Source: Micromonospora chalcea (lineage in GTDB: Bacteria > Actinomycetota > Actinomycetes > Mycobacteriales > Micromonosporaceae). From it: a stretch of 64,000 nt of DNA. Of the stretch, positions 37,473-46,575 are shown piece after piece (within the stretch, counting starts at the first letter, position 1; each line of letters starts with the position of its first letter). Made by a program: the position numbers and the translations under genes. Below the pieces are notes generated by a model. It was not told where the DNA came from. It saw only the letters and a program-made list of their open reading frames with translations, and did not search any database. The stretch lies in assembly GCF_002926165.1 (NCBI RefSeq), contig NZ_MAGP01000001.1, forward strand, positions 310,001 to 374,000, read 5' to 3'.

Positions 37473-37937
37473 ATGCGCAAAGTGTTCGCCGGACTGGCAG
37501 CGTTCCTGCTGCTCGTGCTCGTGGTGCAGTTCTTCCTGGCCGCCAGCGGCGCGTTCAGCAACGAGGCCAACGAGGAGGCGTTCCGCCCCCACCGGATCCT
37601 CGGTCTGGGGAGCATCCTCGTCGCCGTGGTGCTGACGGTGGCCGCCGCGGTGATGCGGATGCCCGGCCGGATCATCGGCCTGTCCGGCCTGGTCGCCGGG
37701 CTGGGGATCCTGCAGGCCCTGATCGCGGTCATCGCCAAGGCGTTCGGCGACTCGGCCGGCGACTCGGCCGTCGGCCGGTACGTGTTCGGCCTGCACGCGG
37801 TCAACGGGCTGGTGATGGTGGCGGTCGCCCGCGTCATCCTGCGCAGCGTCCGGCCGGGGCCGGACACGACGACCACGCCCGGCGTGGACACCACTGTGAC
37901 CGGCCCGGCGGCCGACTCGGCGCGAACGGCCTCATGA
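37473..37937 (+). CDS. Four-helix membrane protein (DUF6220-like)
   Basis: 154 residues with four predicted membrane helices and a histidine near the second (RPHRILGLGS) and fourth (GLHAVNGLVM). This spacing is seen in DUF6220-like proteins and would suit haem or metal contact, though that is speculation. The threonine-rich C-terminal tail is probably cytoplasmic or outer. The stop overlaps the start of the multicopper oxidase (ATGA), suggesting a shared redox function at the membrane. Confidence 0.75.
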   Translation: MRKVFAGLAAFLLLVLVVQFFLAASGAFSNEANEEAFRPHRILGLGSILVAVVLTVAAAVMRMPGRIIGLSGLVAGLGILQALIAVIAKAFGDSAGDSAVGRYVFGLHAVNGLVMVAVARVILRSVRPGPDTTTTPGVDTTVTGPAADSARTAS

Positions 37938-39985
37938 GCACGCTCCAATGGATCCTCGTGGACCACGTCGTGGCACTGCTCGGTGTCGCGACGTGGTTCG
38001 CGGCCGGCGTCACCGCCGCGCTCGGCCGCAACCGCCTCGCGCTGGGCCTGCTCGCCGCCGCGGTGCTCGTGACGATCACCCGGCTGGGCACCGTGGCGCT
38101 GCTGGCCGGGCGCGGCTGGTGGTTCGTCCAGGAGAAGGTTCTGCTGGGGCTGCCGCTGCTCTTCGCCGCCGGGGTCGTCGCGGTGCTCCTCGCCGGCCCG
38201 CGGCTGCTCGCGGCCCGGCAGTCGCCGGCCACGGGCCTGCCGGCCGGCGGGCTCGTCGCGCTGCTGACCGCCGGTTACGCCGCGCTGGCCGGCCTGGTGG
38301 TGACGTTCACCGCCGGCTACCCGTTGACGTTGAGCACCTCGCTGATCGCCGTCGCCGTCGTCTGCGCCGGCGCGCTGCTCACCGCCCGGGTGGTCGGACG
38401 ACCCGCCGGGCAGGGCGCGGACGCGGGCGCCCCGGAACGCTCGGCGGCGGCGGACGCCGGCTCCGCCGAACGCTCGGCGGCGGCGGACGCGGGCTCTCCC
38501 GAACAAGCGCCGGTGGCGGCCGGGGCCTCGGCGCTGTCCCGTCGCCGATTCCTCGGCGTGGCCGGGGGCGTCGTCGCGGCGGGCGCCGGCGCCACCGGCG
38601 TCGGCCTGCTCTTCCGGGAGCCCGAGGCGATGGTCACCGGAGGCGGCCCCGGACACGCCGGTGGCGCCGGCCCGAAGGTTTCAGTGGCGGACCTGCGCGG
38701 CCCCGGCGCTCCGGCGGCGGGCGGCACCGCGCGACGCCACGTGCTCACCGCCCGGACGGGCACCGTCACGCTGCCAGAAGGGCGTCCGATCGACGCCTGG
38801 AGCTACGAGGGCCGGCTGCCCGGGCCGGCCATCACCGCGACCGAGGGCGACCTGATCGAGGTGACGCTCCGCAACGCCGACATCGAGAACGGTGTCACCC
38901 TGCACTGGCACGGGTACGACGTGCCGTGCGGCGAGGACGGCGCGCCGGGCGCCACGCAGCACGCGGTGCGGCCCGGCGGCGAGTTCGTCTACCGGTTCCA
39001 GGCGGACCAGGTGGGGACGTACTGGTACCACACCCACCAGGCGTCGCACCCCGCCGTGCGCAAGGGGCTGTACGGGACGCTCGTCGTGACGCCGCGCGAG
39101 GACCGGCCGGACGCGGAGCGCGGACTGGACCTGACGCTGCCGGTGCACACGTTCGACGACGTCGTGATTCTCGGCGACCAGGAGGGACGCGCCGTCCACG
39201 ACGTCCGTCCGGGCCAGCCGGTGCGGCTGCGTCTGATCAACACCGACTCGAACCCGCACTGGTTCGCCGTCGCCGGCTCGGCGTTCCGGCTGGTGGCCGT
39301 GGACGGCCGCGACCTCAACCAGCCGGGCGAGGTACGCGAGGTCGGCCTCCGCCTGCCCGCCGGTGGCCGGTACGACGTGGTCCTGACCATGCCGGACGCC
39401 ACTGTCACGCTGCTGCTCGACCACGACCCCGACCAGGGCGTCCTGCTGCGCCCGGCCGGCGCCGGCGGCGGCGACCGCACCCTGCCGGACACCGGCGACT
39501 GGCCCGAGCTGGACCTGCTGGAATACGGCGAGCCGGCACCCGTGCCGTTCGACCGCGACGACGCCGACCGGCACTTCACCATCGTCCTCGACCGCGCCCT
39601 GGCCATGGTCGACGGCAAGCCCGCCTACGCCCAGGCCGTCGACGGCCGCGCGCACCCCTCCGTCCCGGACCAGCTCGTCCGCGAGGGTGACGTCGTGCGC
39701 TTCACGGTGGTCAACCGGAGCCTCGAGACCCACCCGTGGCACCTGCACGGTCATCCGGTGCTGATCCTGTCCCGCGACGGGCGGCGCTCCTCGGGCAGCC
39801 CGCTGTGGATGGACACCTTCGACGTGCGGCCGGGAGAGGTGTGGGACGTGGCGTTCCGGGCGGACAATCCGGGTGTCTGGATGAACCACTGCCACAACCT
39901 GCCGCACCAGGAGCAGGGCATGATGCTGCGGCTCGTCTACGACGGTGTCACCACGCCCTTCGACAGCACGAGCCACGCACACTGA
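37934..39985 (+). CDS. Membrane-anchored multicopper oxidase
   Basis: 683 residues. The first 160 hold about five membrane helices. Then comes a low-complexity linker with two copies of ERSAAADAGS, and then a twin-arginine-like segment (SRRRFLGVAGG, about 200) leading to a cupredoxin region. Copper sites are intact: HWHGYD, WYHTHQ, HPWHLHGHP and HCHNLPHQEQGMM, giving types 1, 2 and 3 copper. Laccase-like enzymes of this sort oxidise phenols, copper or nitrite reductase-like substrates. An internal Tat-like motif after helices is unusual. It could oxidise an aminophenol outside the cell. Confidence 0.9.
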   Translation: MSTLQWILVDHVVALLGVATWFAAGVTAALGRNRLALGLLAAAVLVTITRLGTVALLAGRGWWFVQEKVLLGLPLLFAAGVVAVLLAGPRLLAARQSPATGLPAGGLVALLTAGYAALAGLVVTFTAGYPLTLSTSLIAVAVVCAGALLTARVVGRPAGQGADAGAPERSAAADAGSAERSAAADAGSPEQAPVAAGASALSRRRFLGVAGGVVAAGAGATGVGLLFREPEAMVTGGGPGHAGGAGPKVSVADLRGPGAPAAGGTARRHVLTARTGTVTLPEGRPIDAWSYEGRLPGPAITATEGDLIEVTLRNADIENGVTLHWHGYDVPCGEDGAPGATQHAVRPGGEFVYRFQADQVGTYWYHTHQASHPAVRKGLYGTLVVTPREDRPDAERGLDLTLPVHTFDDVVILGDQEGRAVHDVRPGQPVRLRLINTDSNPHWFAVAGSAFRLVAVDGRDLNQPGEVREVGLRLPAGGRYDVVLTMPDATVTLLLDHDPDQGVLLRPAGAGGGDRTLPDTGDWPELDLLEYGEPAPVPFDRDDADRHFTIVLDRALAMVDGKPAYAQAVDGRAHPSVPDQLVREGDVVRFTVVNRSLETHPWHLHGHPVLILSRDGRRSSGSPLWMDTFDVRPGEVWDVAFRADNPGVWMNHCHNLPHQEQGMMLRLVYDGVTTPFDSTSHAH

Positions 39986-39996
39986 GGGGGACTGCC

Positions 39997-40386
39997 ATGA
40001 CCGCAGACGTGCACGCCCTGGCCGGCGTCCGCTACGTCGTCGACGACGTGCCGGCGGCGATCGAGTTCTACACCGCCCACCTGGGTTTCACGGTGTCGAC
40101 CGCGTTCCCGCCGGCCTTCGCGGACGTGGTGCGCGGGCCGCTGCGGCTGCTGCTGTCCGGTCCGGCCAGCTCGGGCGCCCGGGTCACGCCGGCGGACGCG
40201 GCCGGGTGCGGGCGCAACCGTATCCACCTGATCGTCGACGACGTCGACGCGGAACGGGAGCGGCTGCAGCGGGCCGGGGTGACGTTGCGCAGTGACATCG
40301 TGTCCGGGCCGGGTGGTCGTCAGTTCCTGGTCGCCGACCCGGCCGGCAACCTGGTCGAGATCTTCGAGCCGACCGCCCGCGGCTGA
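39997..40386 (+). CDS. Glyoxalase/bleomycin-resistance (VOC) protein
   Basis: 129 residues. Two beta-alpha-beta-beta-beta modules of the vicinal oxygen chelate fold are visible, beginning VRYVVDDVPAAIEFY and ending FLVADPAGNLVEIFE. Metal residues cannot be placed with confidence. It may be a resistance, dioxygenase or isomerase protein. ATG 39997 follows GAGGGGG. Confidence 0.85.
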   Translation: MTADVHALAGVRYVVDDVPAAIEFYTAHLGFTVSTAFPPAFADVVRGPLRLLLSGPASSGARVTPADAAGCGRNRIHLIVDDVDAERERLQRAGVTLRSDIVSGPGGRQFLVADPAGNLVEIFEPTARG

Positions 40387-40431
40387 GCCACCGGACCCGA
40401 CCGCCTCCCGTCTACCCCGGACCGTCCGCGC

Positions 40432-40500
40432 CGATCTTGCACTTACCGCCCTTCCAGTGCCGGGGATATCCCTTTTGCGGGGGCCGAAAGTGCAAGATCG
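40432..40500. terminator. Inverted repeat / bidirectional terminator
   Basis: 13-base arms (CGATCTTGCACTT and its complement) separated by 43 bases, between two convergent genes. The motif resembles intergenic repeats that I recall in Micromonospora genomes, so it may be a dispersed repeat rather than only a terminator. Confidence 0.55.
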
Positions 40501-40527
40501 CGGAGGCCGGGAGGGACGGTGGCGGGA

Positions 40528-40995
40528 TCAGTACCGGTTCGTGGTGGGTGCGGAGAGCCGGGCGGCCAGGATGGGGATGATCACCGCGCCGGCGATCACG
40601 TGGGTGCCGGCGAGGACGAGCTGCGTGGACACGGCGGTGTCCTGGGCGAAGGCGGGCGCGGCGAGGGACAGCACTGTGAACGCGACAGTGCCGGCCACGA
40701 AGACGCGTACGGGCCGCCGGGCCCGCCGGGCCGCGACCACCGCCAGGACGATCCCGCCGATCGACCAGAGCACGACGCTGCGGGCGATGGCGCCCACCGG
40801 GATCGCCTGCGCCTGCTCCTCCCAGACCCCGGCCGCCTCCATCGGCACGCCGAGGGCCCGGGCGGCGAGCGTGAACGCTTCCGCGGCCACCGCCCCGGCG
40901 AGGGTGGCCAGCACGCCGACCAGCCACACCGGGGTGGTGGCCGGCGACCGGGTCGGCCGCGCCGCGACGGGGGATCGGGGAGTGGCCTCATCCAC
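40528..40995 (-). CDS. Four-helix membrane protein (DUF6069-like)
   Basis: 155 residues with four hydrophobic helices and an acidic, proline-rich N-terminus. The pattern matches DUF6069-type actinobacterial membrane proteins of unknown function. It is read in the same direction as the ADIC synthase, 95 bases downstream, and may be cotranscribed. Confidence 0.7.
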   Translation of the reverse strand: MDEATPRSPVAARPTRSPATTPVWLVGVLATLAGAVAAEAFTLAARALGVPMEAAGVWEEQAQAIPVGAIARSVVLWSIGGIVLAVVAARRARRPVRVFVAGTVAFTVLSLAAPAFAQDTAVSTQLVLAGTHVIAGAVIIPILAARLSAPTTNRY

Positions 40996-41068
40996 GGCGT
41001 CGCCTCCGGTCCGGTGTCTCGATGTGTTCTCCGGGAGAATGCGGGGACGCCACGACGGCAGTCAATCG

Positions 41069-41086
41069 TGGACAGTTGAACGCCGG
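41069..41086. repeat. 18-base exact repeat, copy 2
   Basis: Identical to 26088-26105; lies just after the ADIC synthase stop codon. Confidence 0.7.
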
Positions 41087-41090
41087 GGCG

Positions 41091-43076
41091 TCACGGCCGG
41101 GTCCCGCGCCGGCCCGCCGCCCCGGCTGCGGCGGCGGCCGTGCCCTCGGCGAGCAGGGAGACCAGCAGATCTCCCAGGATCCGCGGGCCGTGCTGGGTGA
41201 GGACCGACTCCAGGTGGAACTGGACGGACCGGAATCCCGCGCCGCGCAGCGCGTGCACGTCACCGCTGTCCGGGCTGCGGCTGATCTCGATCGGGCCCCG
41301 CCGGCCACCGGCCACCACGTCGTGCGCGGAGCGGGCCGTGTAGGTGTTGTAGAAGCCCACCAGCTCCGGCCGGCCGAACAGGTCGATCCGCTTCTGCACG
41401 CCCTGGTTGGGCACGGCGCGCCGGGCGAGGGGAAACCCCAGCTCGGCGGCGAGCACCTGGTGGCCCAGGCAGATGGACAGGAACGGCACCGTCCCGGCGA
41501 GCAGGTCGCGGGTGAGCCCGCGCAGAGTCCGCATCCGCCTGTCGCTCAGGTCGCCCGGGTCGCCGGGGCCGGGGCCGACGACGACGAGGTCGTATCCGTC
41601 CGGCCGCAGCGGGCTGTCGAACCGGGCGATGCTCGACCGCAGCCCGAGGGCCCGCAACTGGTGGTCGAGCATGGCCATGAAGGTGTCCTCGTTGTCGACG
41701 ACGAGCACGCGGCGCCCGGCCAGCGCCCGGTTCGGCGTTCTCCGCTCCGCGCCGTCGAGCCAGAACCTCGACAGCGTGGCGTTGCGCTCGCGCAACGCCC
41801 GCCGTACCCGGGGGTCGGTGGCCAGGGACGAGCGTGCCCGCACGGGCGTCGCCGGCCCGCCGGCCGGGCCGGCCGGGTCGACGCCGAGGCCGAGCGCCGC
41901 GCGCATCCCGCCCGCCTTGGCCCGCGTCTCGGCCACCTCCGACTCCGGCTTGGAGTCGCGCACCAGGGTGGCGCCGACGCCCAGGCGGAGCGTGCCGTCG
42001 TGGTCGATCTCGGCGGTGCGGATCATGATGGCCGAGTCGAGCGTACGGCTGCCGGCCGGGTCACTGCCGATCAACGCGAGCACGCCGCCGTAGTAGCCGC
42101 GGCCGGTCGTCTCGTGGCGGGTGATGACCCGGAACGCGTTCTCGATCGGGCTGCCGGTGACGGTCGGCGCGAGCAGCGTCTCCCGCAGCACGTCGCGCAC
42201 GTCCAGGTCGCTGCGGCCGGTCAGGATGTACTCGGAGTGCGTCACCCGCGCCATTTCCTTGAGGAACGGGCCGTGCACCTGGCCGCCGGAGGCGCACATC
42301 CGCGCCATCATTTTCAGTTCCTCGTCGACCACCATGTAGAGTTCGTTCGCCTCTTTCGGGTCGTTCAGGAATTCCAGCAGACCGGAAACCGCCGGGCCGT
42401 TCGGAGGATGCCGGTACGTCCCGCTGATGGGATTCATCGAGACGGTTCCGTCGATCATGCTGACGTGCCGTTCCGGTGACGCGCCGATGAACGTGCCGGC
42501 ACCGGAGTGGAACAGAAACGTCCAGTAGGAACCCAGCTCACCGGTCAGCAACCGGCGGAAGATCGCCAGTTCCGTGGCGGTCGAGCAGTCGGCCAGCCGC
42601 GCGGTGAAGGTGCGCCGGATGACGAAGTTGGATCCGGCGCCCTGCCCGATCTCGTCGCCCACCACCCGCTTGACGATCGCCGCGTAGTCCTCGTCGCTGA
42701 GGTCGAAGTCGGCGTCGGTCACCGGTACGGCGCGCTCGGGCAGGCCCGCCAGCGCCTGCTCGCGGTCGAGCCCGAACTGCTCGTGGACGCGCATCGCGAG
42801 CAGTGGCGCGCCGTCGTCGTGGCAGTCGTACCCCCGTTCGGTGACCTGCCGGTACGGCACCGCGACGAGCAGGTCGTGCCGCCCACCGGTCGCCGGCCCG
42901 GCGGGCAGGGGCAGCTCGGCGAGCGTGTCCACCTGCCACACCTCGCCGGTCAGAACCTCCACGTACGCGCGCCCGGCCGTGCCGGGCCGGTGCAGCAGGG
43001 CGAAGGCACGCCCGTCGTCGCCGAGACCGGACAGCAGATCCGGGAATCCGGCCACGTTCGATTCCGTCCCGTCCAT
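41091..43076 (-). CDS. 2-amino-2-deoxyisochorismate synthase (PhzE-like)
   Basis: 661-residue fusion. The N-terminal 430 residues are a chorismate-binding domain of the anthranilate synthase type (HSEYILTGRSDLDV, TVTGSPIENAF), and the rest is a class I glutamine amidotransferase with Cys536 (SICLGHQ), His621 and Glu623 (VQFHLES). The PhzE arrangement, synthase first and amidotransferase second, makes ADIC from chorismate and glutamine. With the isochorismatase and dehydrogenase encoded from 49,851 it gives 3-hydroxyanthranilate, one half of diazepinomicin. Divergent from aspartokinase across site B. Confidence 0.9.
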   Translation of the reverse strand: MDGTESNVAGFPDLLSGLGDDGRAFALLHRPGTAGRAYVEVLTGEVWQVDTLAELPLPAGPATGGRHDLLVAVPYRQVTERGYDCHDDGAPLLAMRVHEQFGLDREQALAGLPERAVPVTDADFDLSDEDYAAIVKRVVGDEIGQGAGSNFVIRRTFTARLADCSTATELAIFRRLLTGELGSYWTFLFHSGAGTFIGASPERHVSMIDGTVSMNPISGTYRHPPNGPAVSGLLEFLNDPKEANELYMVVDEELKMMARMCASGGQVHGPFLKEMARVTHSEYILTGRSDLDVRDVLRETLLAPTVTGSPIENAFRVITRHETTGRGYYGGVLALIGSDPAGSRTLDSAIMIRTAEIDHDGTLRLGVGATLVRDSKPESEVAETRAKAGGMRAALGLGVDPAGPAGGPATPVRARSSLATDPRVRRALRERNATLSRFWLDGAERRTPNRALAGRRVLVVDNEDTFMAMLDHQLRALGLRSSIARFDSPLRPDGYDLVVVGPGPGDPGDLSDRRMRTLRGLTRDLLAGTVPFLSICLGHQVLAAELGFPLARRAVPNQGVQKRIDLFGRPELVGFYNTYTARSAHDVVAGGRRGPIEISRSPDSGDVHALRGAGFRSVQFHLESVLTQHGPRILGDLLVSLLAEGTAAAAAGAAGRRGTRP

Positions 43077-43290
43077 GTCGCTCCCTTTGCCCTAGAGATC
43101 GCCTGTCGATAGTGCGTCCGGCAAAAGGCGTCGCGCATGACGTGTTGTCGCCGACGGCATCACGTGTTTCCGGTAACGCGCCGACGTTATGGCGTGAACG
43201 ACTGAATCGGCGGGCTACTACTCGGGCGAGTAGTGCCCACGCAGATCGACCGCGATTACTGTCGACCGCAATGCCGATACGACGAGGGCG
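43077..43290. promoter_or_regulatory. Divergent promoter region of ADIC synthase and aspartokinase operons
   Basis: 214 bases. Besides site B it contains two near-direct copies of CATSACGTGTT (about 43136 and 43159). Both halves of aromatic precursor supply start here, so one control point could balance them. Confidence 0.6.
43215..43236. promoter_or_regulatory. Pathway palindrome, site B (precursor operons)
   Basis: ACTACTC-GGGC-GAGTAGT with one weaker outer position. TTACTGT at 43256-43262 begins exactly 30.5 bases from the centre, as at site A, within a shared CGCGATTACTGTC. Points rightward to the aspartokinase operon and may also serve the leftward ADIC synthase gene. Confidence 0.75.
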
Positions 43291-44574
43291 GTGAAGACGA
43301 CTGTGGACGTGCTGGTCCAGAAATACGGGGGCACCTCGTTGCAGACCCTCGACCGCGTACGGCACGCCGCGCTGCGGATCGCCGCGGCGCGGCGGGACGG
43401 GTCCGCCGTGACAGTTGTCGTGTCGGCCCGCGGCAGCCGCACCGACGACCTGCTGCGGCTCGCGGCCGACGTCGGCGCCGCCGGCCCGTCCCGGGAACTC
43501 GACCAGTTGCTCGCAGTCGGCGAGTCCGAGTCGGCGGCGCTGATGGCGCTGGCGTTGACCGGGCTCGGCGTGCCGGCCGTCTCACTGACCGGGCACCAGG
43601 CGGAGATCCACACCACCGACCGGCACGGCGACGCGCTGATCTCGCGGATCGGGGCGGCGCGGGTCGAGGCGGGGCTGGACCGCGGCGAGGTCGCCGTGGT
43701 CACCGGGTTCCAGGGGATCGACCGGGCCGGGGACGTCGCCACGCTCGGACGCGGCGGCTCCGACACGACAGCCGTGGCGCTCGCGGCCCGGCTGCGCGCG
43801 TCGGCGTGCGAGATCTACACCGACGTGGACGGCGTGTTCAGCGCCGACCCCCGCATCCTTCCGGCGGCGCGTTGCCTGCCGTGGGTCGAGCCCGGCGTCA
43901 TGGCGGAGATGGCGTTCGCCGGCGCGCGGGTCCTGCACACCCGATGCATCGAGCTGGCCGCCATGGAAGGGGTCGAAGTGCGCGTGCGCAACGCGTCGTC
44001 GCAGGCGCCCGGAACGACAGTCGTGGACCGGCCGGACGACCGGCCGCTGGAGACCCGGCGGGCCGTGGTGGCGGTGACCCACGACACCGACGTGGTGCGC
44101 GTGCTGGTGCACTGCCGCGACGGCCGGCGGGACATGGCGCCCGACGTGTTCGAGGTGCTGGCCGCCCACGGCGCGGTGGCGGACCTGGTGGCCCGGTCCG
44201 GGCCGTACGAGAGCGAGTTCCGGATGGGGTTCACCATCCGCCGCAGCCAGGCCGACGCGGTGCGGACCGCGCTGCACGACCTCACCGCGTCCTTCGACGG
44301 CGGCGTCCACTTCGACGAGAACGTCGGCAAGGTGTCGGTGGTCGGCATGGGCCTGCTCAGCCGCCCCGAGCACACGGCCCGGCTGATGGCGGCGCTGGCC
44401 GAGGCCGGGATCTCGACGAGCTGGATCTCCACCTCCCAGATGCGGCTGTCGGTGATCGTGTCGCGGGACCGCACCGTGGACGCCGTCGAAGCCCTGCACC
44501 GCGCGTTCCGCCTCGACCGGTCCGAGCCGGCGGACGCCACGTCCCTGACCTCCCGTCGTTCCGCCACCGCCTGA
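43291..44574 (+). CDS. Aspartokinase
   Basis: 427 residues. The kinase part begins with VQKYGGTSLQ and has TLGRGGSDTTAVALAA near 157 and YTDVDGVFSADPR near 180. Two C-terminal ACT-type segments follow. It supplies aspartyl phosphate, hence aspartate semialdehyde, for the 3-amino-4-hydroxybenzoate route; a cluster copy may escape feedback inhibition. No semialdehyde dehydrogenase is adjacent, so the housekeeping one must serve. GTG 43291 after GAGGGCG is the chosen start. Confidence 0.93.
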   Translation: MKTTVDVLVQKYGGTSLQTLDRVRHAALRIAAARRDGSAVTVVVSARGSRTDDLLRLAADVGAAGPSRELDQLLAVGESESAALMALALTGLGVPAVSLTGHQAEIHTTDRHGDALISRIGAARVEAGLDRGEVAVVTGFQGIDRAGDVATLGRGGSDTTAVALAARLRASACEIYTDVDGVFSADPRILPAARCLPWVEPGVMAEMAFAGARVLHTRCIELAAMEGVEVRVRNASSQAPGTTVVDRPDDRPLETRRAVVAVTHDTDVVRVLVHCRDGRRDMAPDVFEVLAAHGAVADLVARSGPYESEFRMGFTIRRSQADAVRTALHDLTASFDGGVHFDENVGKVSVVGMGLLSRPEHTARLMAALAEAGISTSWISTSQMRLSVIVSRDRTVDAVEALHRAFRLDRSEPADATSLTSRRSATA

Positions 44575-44589
44575 GAGAGGTAGGAAACC

Positions 44590-45414
44590 GTGGCCGTACT
44601 CAACGCTTCGTTCGCTCGTGGCCTGCGTCTGCGCCGACTGTTCCGGCGCGGCGACGGACGCCTGCTCGTCGTCCCGCTGGACCACTCTGTCACCGACGGG
44701 CCGCTGCGCCGCGGCGACCTGAACTCGCTGCTCGGTGAGCTCGCCGGCACCGGCGTGGACGCCGTGGTGCTGCACAAGGGCAGCCTGCGGCACGTCGACC
44801 ACGGCTGGTTCGGCGACATGTCGCTGATCGTGCACCTGAGCGTGAGCACCCGGCACGCGCCGGACCCGGACGCGAAGTACCTGGTCGCGCACGTGGAGGA
44901 GGCGCTGCGGCTGGGCGCCGACGCGGTCAGTGTGCACGTCAACCTGGGCTCGCCGCAGGAGGCGCGGCAGATCGCCGACCTGGCGGCGGTGGCGGGGGAG
45001 TGCGAACGCTGGAACGTGCCGCTGCTGGCCATGGTGTACGCCCGCGGGCCGCAGATCACCGACTCCCGGGCGCCGGAACTGGTGGCGCACGCCGCGACGC
45101 TCGCCGCCGACCTCGGCGCCGACATCGTCAAGACCGACTACGCGGGTACGCCCGAGCAGATGGCCGAGGTGGTGCGCGGCTGCCCGATCCCGCTGATCGT
45201 GGCCGGCGGCCCGCGCTCGGCCGACACACCGACAGTGCTCGCCTACGTGTCGGACGCGCTGCGCGCCGGTGTGGCCGGCATGGCCATGGGCCGCAACGTG
45301 TTCCAGGCCGAGCAGCCCGGCCTGATGGCCGCCGCCGTGGCGCGGCTGGTGCACGAACCACGGCACGTCCCGGACCGGTACGACGTCGACGACCGGCTCG
45401 CCCTTACGTCCTGA
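44590..45414 (+). CDS. GriI-like aldolase (DhnA-type class I)
   Basis: 274 residues of the archaeal-type class I fructose-bisphosphate aldolase/ADH synthase family. VPLDHSVTDGP near 28, and the Schiff-base lysine in DIVKTDYAG near 183. GriI joins aspartate semialdehyde with dihydroxyacetone phosphate to form the C7 precursor of 3-amino-4-hydroxybenzoate. GTG 44590 follows GAGAGGTAGGA. Immediately followed by its partner cyclase. Confidence 0.92.
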   Translation: MAVLNASFARGLRLRRLFRRGDGRLLVVPLDHSVTDGPLRRGDLNSLLGELAGTGVDAVVLHKGSLRHVDHGWFGDMSLIVHLSVSTRHAPDPDAKYLVAHVEEALRLGADAVSVHVNLGSPQEARQIADLAAVAGECERWNVPLLAMVYARGPQITDSRAPELVAHAATLAADLGADIVKTDYAGTPEQMAEVVRGCPIPLIVAGGPRSADTPTVLAYVSDALRAGVAGMAMGRNVFQAEQPGLMAAAVARLVHEPRHVPDRYDVDDRLALTS

Positions 45415-45445
45415 GACTCCCTGACCGTCCACCGAGGAGAAACCC

Positions 45446-46549
45446 GTGAAGCTGTGCTGGCTGGACATCCGTAACGTCAACGGCGCCAAGGAGGCAATCG
45501 TCGAGGAGGCGGTCCACCAGCGGGTGGACGCCGTCGTGGCGGCCGATCCGGCCGACCTGGAGACGCTCCCCCCGACGGTGAGGAAGGTGCTGTTCCCACA
45601 GGGCGGGCCGCTGCCGGAGAAGCTGGAACCGGCCGACCTGGTGATCGTCGAACCGGCCCGGCACGGCGAGCCCGCCGAACTGGCGGCCCGGTACCCGGAT
45701 GTGGAGTTCGGCCGGTACGTCGAGATCGTCGACGCGGACAGCCTGGAGGACGCCTGCCGGTCCGCGCGCCACGACCGGTGGAGCCTGCTGTACTTCCGCG
45801 ACCCCACCAAGATTCCGCTGGAGATCGTGCTGGCCGCCGCGGCGGGCGCGGCGGGCAGCATCATCACGCAGGTCGCCGACGTCGAGGAGGCGGAGATCGT
45901 CTTCGGCGTGCTGGAGCACGGCTCCGTCGGCGTGATGCTGGCGCCGCGCGCCGTGGGGGAGGCCACCGAGCTGCGGACCGCGGCGGTGAGCACGGCGGCG
46001 GACCTGTCGCTCGTGGAGCTGGAGGTCACCGGCATCCGGCGGGTGGGCATGGGCGAGCGCGCCTGCGTCGACACCTGCACGAACTTCCGCCTGGACGAGG
46101 GCATCCTGGTCGGCTCGCACTCCACCGGCATGATCCTGTGCTGCAGCGAGACGCATCCGCTGCCGTACATGCCGACCCGGCCGTTCCGGGTCAACGCCGG
46201 CGCGCTGCACTCGTACACGCTGTCCGCCGGCGGGCGGACCAACTACCTCAGCGAGCTGGTCTCCGGCGGCCGGGTGCTGGCCGTCGACTCGCAGGGGAAG
46301 TCCCGGGTCGTCACCGTGGGACGGGTCAAGATCGAGACGCGCCCGCTGCTGGCGATCGACGCGGTCTCCCCCTCCGGGACACCTGTCAACCTCATCGTCC
46401 AGGACGACTGGCACGTGCGCGTGCTCGGGCCCGGCGGCACGGTCCTCAACGTCACCGAGCTGACCGCCGGCACGAAGGTGCTCGGCTACCTGCCGGTGGA
46501 GAAGCGGCACGTCGGCTACCCGATCGACGAGTTCTGCATCGAGAAGTGA
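45446..46549 (+). CDS. GriH-like 3-amino-4-hydroxybenzoate synthase (3-dehydroquinate synthase II family)
   Basis: 367 residues of the archaeal dehydroquinate synthase family. Recognised by the KLCWLDIRNVN start, IPLEIVLAAAAG near 130, VDTCTNFRLDEGILVGSHS near 209 (split of a longer stretch) and SETHPLPYMPTRPFRVNAG. GriH cyclises the GriI product to 3-amino-4-hydroxybenzoate, the second half of diazepinomicin after oxidation. GTGA overlap with a possible upstream start of the next gene. Confidence 0.92.
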   Translation: MKLCWLDIRNVNGAKEAIVEEAVHQRVDAVVAADPADLETLPPTVRKVLFPQGGPLPEKLEPADLVIVEPARHGEPAELAARYPDVEFGRYVEIVDADSLEDACRSARHDRWSLLYFRDPTKIPLEIVLAAAAGAAGSIITQVADVEEAEIVFGVLEHGSVGVMLAPRAVGEATELRTAAVSTAADLSLVELEVTGIRRVGMGERACVDTCTNFRLDEGILVGSHSTGMILCCSETHPLPYMPTRPFRVNAGALHSYTLSAGGRTNYLSELVSGGRVLAVDSQGKSRVVTVGRVKIETRPLLAIDAVSPSGTPVNLIVQDDWHVRVLGPGGTVLNVTELTAGTKVLGYLPVEKRHVGYPIDEFCIEK

Positions 46550-46575
46550 GCGGCGGCGGGAAGGGGAGCGGGGCG

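Noticed and set aside
38440-38515. Tandem repeat in the multicopper oxidase gene as a mobile or phase-variable repeat
   Set aside because: Only two copies, in a linker and in frame; ordinary low-complexity coding sequence.
43136-43169. CATSACGTGTT direct repeats as a second operator
   Set aside because: Only two imperfect copies in one place; not enough to call a site.
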